64,000 bases of DNA from Parabacteroides sp. PF5-9 (GTDB lineage Bacteria > Bacteroidota > Bacteroidia > Bacteroidales > Tannerellaceae), in the NCBI RefSeq assembly GCF_029893105.1, contig NZ_JARXWG010000006.1, positions 62,001 through 126,000 on the forward strand. Direction: 5' to 3'. The position numbers and the translations under genes were made by a program. The notes under the pieces were generated by a model. It did not search any database, had not been told where the DNA came from, and worked only from the letters and a program-made list of their open reading frames with translations. Below, one piece after another: positions 59,434 through 64,000 of the stretch (the first letter of the stretch is position 1; each line of letters opens with the position of its first letter).

Positions 59434-60326
59434 TGCATACCCTTCTGGTTTTATTGGGCCCCACAGGTGTTGGTAAAACGGACTTGAGTTTACGTATAGC
59501 CGAATATTTTCAATCGCCTATTATTTCTTCAGATTCGCGGCAGGTTTATAAGGATCTGCCGATTGGTACGGCAGCACCTACTGCCGATCAGATGGCGCGT
59601 GTAAAGCATTATATGATCGGTATGCTTTCTTTAACCGATTATTATAGCGCCAGTCAGTTTGAACAGGATGTGTTATCCCTTCTGCATACGTTGTTTCAAC
59701 AACATCCGGTTGTCGTTATGACCGGAGGTTCGATGATGTATATCGATGCCGTTTGTAAAGGAATTGATGATATACCCACAATAAGCCCGGAGATCCGCAA
59801 TGCCATTTATGCCCAGTATGAACGCGATGGACTACAGGATATTCTGGAGGAGTTACGACAATATGACCCTGTTCATTACGACGAAGTCGACCGAAATAAC
59901 TATAAACGTGTGATCCACGCCGTTGAGATCTGCCGGATGACCGGTAAACCTTATTCTTCTTTTCGTACCTATAGTCGTAAGAAACGTCCTTTCCGGATTG
60001 TCAAGGTCGGCTTGACACGTGATCGGGATGAATTATATGAGCGAATCAATCAACGGGTTGACCAGATGATGGGTGACGGCCTGTTGGAAGAGGCTCGTCG
60101 GGTGTATCCGTTCAAATATTTGAATGCATTGAACACTGTAGGTTATAAAGAACTGTTTCATTATTTCGATGGCGAATGGACATTGGATCAGGCCATTGAA
60201 AAGATCAAGCGCAATTCACGCGTGTACGCCCGCAAACAAATGACCTGGTTTAAGCGAGATGAAGAGATCCGATGGTTTCATCCGGAGGAAGAGGATATTA
60301 TTGGCGCGATAGAAGATAGGATATAA
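59433..60326 (+). CDS. miaA: tRNA dimethylallyltransferase
   Basis: 297 residues. Adds the dimethylallyl group to A37 of tRNAs reading UNN codons. P-loop [12 protein letters not shown], then [39 protein letters not shown] and the C-terminal KQMTWFKRD. The start overlaps the preceding stop codon. Followed by a 32-base palindrome. Confidence 0.96.
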   Translation: MHTLLVLLGPTGVGKTDLSLRIAEYFQSPIISSDSRQVYKDLPIGTAAPTADQMARVKHYMIGMLSLTDYYSASQFEQDVLSLLHTLFQQHPVVVMTGGSMMYIDAVCKGIDDIPTISPEIRNAIYAQYERDGLQDILEELRQYDPVHYDEVDRNNYKRVIHAVEICRMTGKPYSSFRTYSRKKRPFRIVKVGLTRDRDELYERINQRVDQMMGDGLLEEARRVYPFKYLNALNTVGYKELFHYFDGEWTLDQAIEKIKRNSRVYARKQMTWFKRDEEIRWFHPEEEDIIGAIEDRI

Positions 60327-60345
60327 ATTAAAAAATGTAACGATA

Positions 60346-60377
60346 CCGTAGAGACAGGGCATGCCCTGTCTCTACGG
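60346..60377. repeat. perfect 32-base intergenic palindrome
   Basis: Every base from 60,346 to 60,377 pairs with its mirror base around the centre GCATGC; it starts CCGTAGAGACAGGG. GTAGAGAC...GTCTCTAC palindromes are a widespread REP-like intergenic family in several bacterial phyla. Between miaA and the convergent MBL-like gene it can also act as a terminator hairpin, but only a weak T-tract follows. Confidence 0.85.
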
Positions 60378-60381
60378 ATTA

Positions 60382-61629
60382 TTAATCCCGTGGCATGCCG
60401 GAATAATGAATATGGTAAATTTTCCATTCATCATTAATTTTGCGACAAATTAATGTTTCTCTTCCTTTATTTTGTCGCATAATACCCTCTTTATCTTTTC
60501 GATCGAAAACCCAATAGAATTGGATGTATGCCATATCTCCATACACATTTATAACCTCGCTTACACTTGACAGTTTTCTTTCAGATAATTCACCAAATGA
60601 ATTTACGATGAAATCATTAAAGATACTGTTGAATCCAAAATACTGTCCGGTTCCATTAATGATTGATATATCTTCGGTATCAGCCCATATTGTTCTGGCC
60701 AATGAGCGATCAACATCTGAAATAGATTTTGTATAGTTATTCAGCAGCATCCTGATTTTCTCTTTTTCAGTATTGGCCGTTTCCTCAGGATAAAGCCCTT
60801 TCGCCAGAGCCCGTACATTTGTTGCACCTGTTAATTGAGGATAAGCAGCTATCAACTGTTGGCTGAAAGTATCCGCATTGTCACATTTATCCAACAACAT
60901 TTTGACATATTCCAGATATTCGATTTGAAAATGGACAACATCTATTTTTGCAGGAGTACCGTGTGACCCGAAAAATAGTTCACTTTGAGTTGATTGGGCA
61001 TATTTTAATTCAGTAAGAACCGCATCAACAGCATTCCTGTCCGGAATTTGCATGGAGTTAAAATGTACTTTTGCCGGGGCAAAATGAGAGTAGTAAGCTT
61101 TGTCGCCAATGAAGATACTTGCTGCAGGAAAATCGCTTTTAGCCCCAGCAGTGAATACAAAGTTGACACCTGCCCATTGCTGTTTTGAATTAAATTCGAT
61201 CGTTTTTGTTTTCTTATGCGGCCGTAAATCCATTGCCTCACCGAAGATATTTGCAAAATTCTTAAGCATACCGCTATATATTTCACCTTGCTCAAACTCC
61301 GGCATACCTTTCATCATGACTACCTTGTTTGCCGGATATTCGGCCAATCCACCTGTGTGGTAGTTCGCTATAATTTTTGAAACCGGTTTATTCAATTTTT
61401 GGGTGTATTCATTGAACTCACGAATGCTTTTCACAAAAGAAGGTTGTTCCAGAATGACTAATTCTTTATCACCCTCAATAATCGCACTAACATCTGCCAT
61501 CGCTTCAGCAGACGTATAAATATGAAGCTTGTAAGTGCCCATATCAAAAACCTCCAGACTGCCTTTCATCGTTTGTGCTCCTGTAGTGAAAGTGATCAAC
61601 AGAAGGAGCAGAGTAAACATGTTCTTCAT
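60382..61629 (-). CDS. secreted degenerate metallo-beta-lactamase-like protein with SnoaL/NTF2-like C-terminus
   Basis: 415 residues with a signal peptide (MKNMFTLLLLLITFTTGAQT). Residues about 25-250 follow the MBL-fold pattern (VFDMGTYKLHIYTSAEAMAD, VSKIIANYHTGGLAEYPANK, SELFFGSHGTPAKIDVVHF), but the HxHxDH zinc motif reads NYHTGGLAE, so zinc binding looks lost or reduced. Residues about 290-415 are a SnoaL/NTF2-like domain (DRSLARTIWADTEDISIING ... INDEWKIYHIHYSGMP). Downstream of the AraC-type gene on the same strand, possibly its target. Confidence 0.6.
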   Translation of the reverse strand: MKNMFTLLLLLITFTTGAQTMKGSLEVFDMGTYKLHIYTSAEAMADVSAIIEGDKELVILEQPSFVKSIREFNEYTQKLNKPVSKIIANYHTGGLAEYPANKVVMMKGMPEFEQGEIYSGMLKNFANIFGEAMDLRPHKKTKTIEFNSKQQWAGVNFVFTAGAKSDFPAASIFIGDKAYYSHFAPAKVHFNSMQIPDRNAVDAVLTELKYAQSTQSELFFGSHGTPAKIDVVHFQIEYLEYVKMLLDKCDNADTFSQQLIAAYPQLTGATNVRALAKGLYPEETANTEKEKIRMLLNNYTKSISDVDRSLARTIWADTEDISIINGTGQYFGFNSIFNDFIVNSFGELSERKLSSVSEVINVYGDMAYIQFYWVFDRKDKEGIMRQNKGRETLICRKINDEWKIYHIHYSGMPRD

Positions 61630-61773
61630 AACTTTATTTCTTTAAATGAATAATATTGACGAGACAAAAATACAATCCGGTATGTGGGAAAAGAGAATAC
61701 ATTTCCGTGTGATGATGGTAAATCTCCGACAAGTATAATTTTTATCTTATCGGATTGGGTAAAGGACGAGTGG

Positions 61774-62619
61774 TTATCGTTTTGTGGAATTCCGGAACTG
61801 AATGGGGGTGATCTGTGTATGTTTGCGGAAATACTTGTTGAAGTTGGTCGGTTCATCAAAACCGAGTTCAAAACCTATCTCTTTTACAGACAGGGTGCTG
61901 TATGCTAATAATCGTTTGGCTTCAAGTATAGTACGTGAATCAATATAAACTTTAGGTGTTTTACCGGTAAGCTTCTTTACCTCTTTGCATAGTGTTTTTT
62001 CATTTATACCTAATAAGTTAACGTAAAATTCCGTATTTCTGTTTTCTTTGAAGTATTTTTCAACAGCATTGTAGAACATTCTTCCTATATGGTCTGTAAC
62101 AGGAGGGTAGGCCGTGGTAAGGCATCTCTCGGCACCGAGTAAGATTGCACGTAGGTAGCTGTGGGCTATTTCTGCCTGAAAGTAGTCAGTTGGGCGTTCC
62201 AATTCCTCTTCCAGTAATGCGATCAGGCTTCCTGCAAGTGTTGGACTAATGGGTACGGTTTTATTCAGGTTTATCGGATTAAGAATCTCGGCGATATGTA
62301 AAAAACTGGTGTCAAGTTCACTGATAGAGAAGAAAGAACTTGTAAATAGAATGATCTTACCGGAATAATCAGAAATGGTGTCGAATTCACAGACTTGTCC
62401 GGAGGAGATAATGAGAATCTCATTGGCTTGTATGGTGATTTTCTGAAAATCAATTCGGAAGATAGCACTTCCTTCGGAAAGCCATATAATTTGATAAAAG
62501 GCAGCCCTGTGAGGGTGTCGAAACAGTTTAGGCAACTCTTTGACAAACGCTAACTCTTTTACCTCTACCTCAATCGGTAAAACCTTGAAATCGAAAACTC
62601 GGATACTATTCTTTTCCAT
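61774..62619 (-). CDS. AraC-family transcriptional regulator
   Basis: 281 residues from the ATG at 62619 (MEKNSIRVFDFKVLPIEVEV); an upstream in-frame ATG at 62706 is less likely. N-terminal cupin-like sensing domain (RAAFYQIIWLSEGSAIFRID), C-terminal double HTH (GINEKTLCKEVKKLTGKTPK; LSVKEIGFELGFDEPTNFNK and YFRKHTQITPIQFR). It should act on the gene 144 bases downstream or on a sugar/stress regulon; effector unknown. Confidence 0.88.
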   Translation of the reverse strand: MEKNSIRVFDFKVLPIEVEVKELAFVKELPKLFRHPHRAAFYQIIWLSEGSAIFRIDFQKITIQANEILIISSGQVCEFDTISDYSGKIILFTSSFFSISELDTSFLHIAEILNPINLNKTVPISPTLAGSLIALLEEELERPTDYFQAEIAHSYLRAILLGAERCLTTAYPPVTDHIGRMFYNAVEKYFKENRNTEFYVNLLGINEKTLCKEVKKLTGKTPKVYIDSRTILEAKRLLAYSTLSVKEIGFELGFDEPTNFNKYFRKHTQITPIQFRNSTKR

Positions 62620-62729
62620 CGAAATACAAAAATAGTGAAAGATCCGTTTAATCTTATACGAAGGAATCTTAAACGAATACAGATAACTCCAATTGTCAAT
62701 TTTCAACTGTCAATTGTCCATTTTTCATA

Positions 62730-63380
62730 TCACGGTCTCACCGTGATATGAAAGCATCCTTGTTTGCGCTCATGTTTGATGTAGCAGCGTTTTTCACGTT
62801 TCAGATCGCGTAAGACCATGGCCAGTACCATTTTCAATTCATCTTTTCCGATGTTCAATGTGTCTTTTTCGTCCATTTTAGTAAACTTGTTCCAGGAGAT
62901 GTCGAATGTCGTGCCGTATAGATGCGCCGAATTTTCGGACGAATTGATATTTCTTTTTCGTAAACCTTGAATATCATCGATGGTACGGGTAACGCTTGTG
63001 ACTTTGATTGTATAGATTGGTGCATTCAGATTTTTGAGTGTATCCTGAAAATTCCGACCGATATCAGTCAGTAATTTTTCGGCTTCAGGCACAAGAAAGG
63101 GTATCGAATGAGTTAAATTTTCTACTTCGTAGTATTTATTGGTTTTAATCTCTTTCATTTTTTTAGAGGCATGTTTGGCTTCTTCACGCGAAGAGACCGG
63201 ATCAATCCCTAAGGTCGTTGCCGCTTCGATATGGAGTGCATTCAGGTCGTTGAAGTCACGATTGTAACTGCCGTTGTACCAGATACGTTTAAGTTCTCCC
63301 CGTTTTTCTTTACAGGATGAAACGGGAATAAGGATGAAAACAGTAAAAAGGAGTAGCGTAAAAACAGAGATTACTTTCAT
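62730..63380 (-). CDS. DUF5715-like lipoprotein (peptidase M15-like)
   Basis: 216 residues with a lipobox signal (MKVISVFTLLLFTVFILIPV, then SSC). The C-terminal part has VTSVTRTIDDIQGLRKRNIN and SSENSAHLYGTTFDISWNKF, the pattern of D-Ala-D-Ala peptidase-like proteins (H and D ligands: SAHLYGTTFD, later HERKQGCFHITV). Likely a periplasmic-side envelope protein acting on peptidoglycan. Alone on the minus strand. Confidence 0.72.
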   Translation of the reverse strand: MKVISVFTLLLFTVFILIPVSSCKEKRGELKRIWYNGSYNRDFNDLNALHIEAATTLGIDPVSSREEAKHASKKMKEIKTNKYYEVENLTHSIPFLVPEAEKLLTDIGRNFQDTLKNLNAPIYTIKVTSVTRTIDDIQGLRKRNINSSENSAHLYGTTFDISWNKFTKMDEKDTLNIGKDELKMVLAMVLRDLKREKRCYIKHERKQGCFHITVRP

Positions 63381-64000
63381 GAGGGCATGATTCTAAATTG
63401 GCTAACAAAAATAGACAGAAAAGAGATATAAACATAACGTGTCGGTCATGAATACGGAGAATGTATACAAACAAAAAACGGAGCGTCGCAGTCGGTTTAT
63501 TTGAAGCATCCAAATCACTTTTCTGTTAGAGGTACGTCTAAAATGATTTAGACGTACCTCTAAATGAATTTACACGTACCTCTAAATTTGTTTAGACGTA
63601 CCTCTAACAAAAAACAGAGGTAGGTATAATAAAAAAGTGAACAGAATAGTTCTGTTATTTCTATAGGATGGAAATAATAAACGTTCGTGGTTGTTTTGTT
63701 TTTCCTTTTTAAAGGGAGATTGAAAGGGCTCTTATGATGTGTCGATTTATCAAGAAAGCGGAGGCAGACTTATTCTTTTTTTGTGGGATTTGAATTATGG
63801 TGTTGTTTGTGGCGTGTTTTGTATTGTTTTGATTATGTGTAGTTTATGATATGTCGATTTGTCGATAAATACAAATTGGCGCAATGTCTACAATTTGGAT
63901 ATGCAGCTGGTTGATGAGGTTTCGCGGGTCGTTTTATGGCTTGTGTCGGGCGATGAATATAGGAGGTTATAATCGTGTTTTTCGCTCTTTGCCCTTCATG
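63381..64000. other. terminal intergenic region
   Basis: 620 bases without a credible gene. Holds the 22-base-period array at 63,526-63,607. The rest is AT-rich with G/T-rich stretches and nothing recognisable. Confidence 0.65.
63526..63607. repeat. second 22-base-period array with one inverted unit
   Basis: TTTAGACGTACCTCTAA starts at 63,547, TTTACACGTACCTCTAA at 63,569 and TTTAGACGTACCTCTAA at 63,591: exact 22-base spacing. The first element (63,526-63,542) is the inverted copy TTAGAGGTACGTCTAAA. The layout (few units, 22-base period, inverted unit at one side) is that of the array at 15.3 kb, with a different core. Confidence 0.92.

Overview
The window is a piece of a Bacteroidales chromosome (Bacteroides/Parabacteroides-like) carrying one complete transposable (Mu-type) siphovirus prophage with a diversity-generating retroelement (DGR). 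Signs of the host are promoters of the Bacteroidales type (-7 box TAnnTTTG), weak ribosome-binding sites, a very large secreted surface protein with a type IX-like C-terminus, several lipoproteins with an SC lipobox, and the house-keeping gene content. Genus cannot be fixed by eye.

Host left arm (1-21,070). A 5'-truncated surface protein of about 2,390 codons with two nearly identical 1-kb internal repeats is followed by a DUF1080 plus PHP-like lipoprotein. Then come core genes: nadD-gmk-yicC (minus), tsaB (plus), aroE-menG-purC-phoH (minus), a soluble multi-PAS/GAF histidine kinase (plus) and priA (minus). A 630-base spacer before the kinase holds a short tandem array with an exact 22-base period that ends in a perfect palindrome.

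Prophage (about 21,074-58,807, about 37.7 kb). It sits between priA and a divergent gene upstream of miaA, next to the priA promoter. Left to right: a non-coding left end with repeats; a frameshifted lipoprotein and an XRE-type repressor (minus); then a plus-strand early operon with a Ner/Cro-like regulator, a MuA-like DDE transposase, a MuB-like ATPase, a second ATPase, a HAD-like protein, small unknown proteins, a DUF3164 protein and a terminator at 31.55 kb. The head and packaging genes (small and large terminase, gp36-like, portal fused to MuF, gpG-like, gp37-like) run leftwards, and protease/scaffold, capsid, lysis and tail genes run rightwards. Both start at a divergent promoter pair at 37.62-37.75 kb that shares the same element. 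The tail is long and apparently non-contractile (1,284-residue tape measure, -1 frameshifted tail chaperones, no sheath seen).

The tail-fibre end carries the DGR. The variable repeat (VR, 54,744-54,852) lies in the 3' end of an 801-residue fibre gene, and the template repeat (TR, 55,067-55,175) lies just downstream. All 8 differences between the two 109-base copies fall on template adenines. A reverse transcriptase with a YCDD motif follows. No Avd gene is visible, but the reverse transcriptase has an extra domain of about 100 residues. Beyond it are a DUF4376-like protein, an elaborate inverted-repeat/pseudoknot-capable RNA element (57,131-57,271), a small HTH-like protein and a DNA adenine methylase. 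The right end carries repeated GTTTTGGCGATTAT sites. The plan matches what is known of the Bacteroides Mu-like DGR phages (Hankyphage group).

Host right arm (58,808-64,000). A pRiA4b ORF-3-like gene overlaps miaA; then come a degenerate metallo-beta-lactamase-like plus SnoaL protein, an AraC-type regulator, a DUF5715-like lipoprotein and a second 22-base-period array in the last intergenic stretch.
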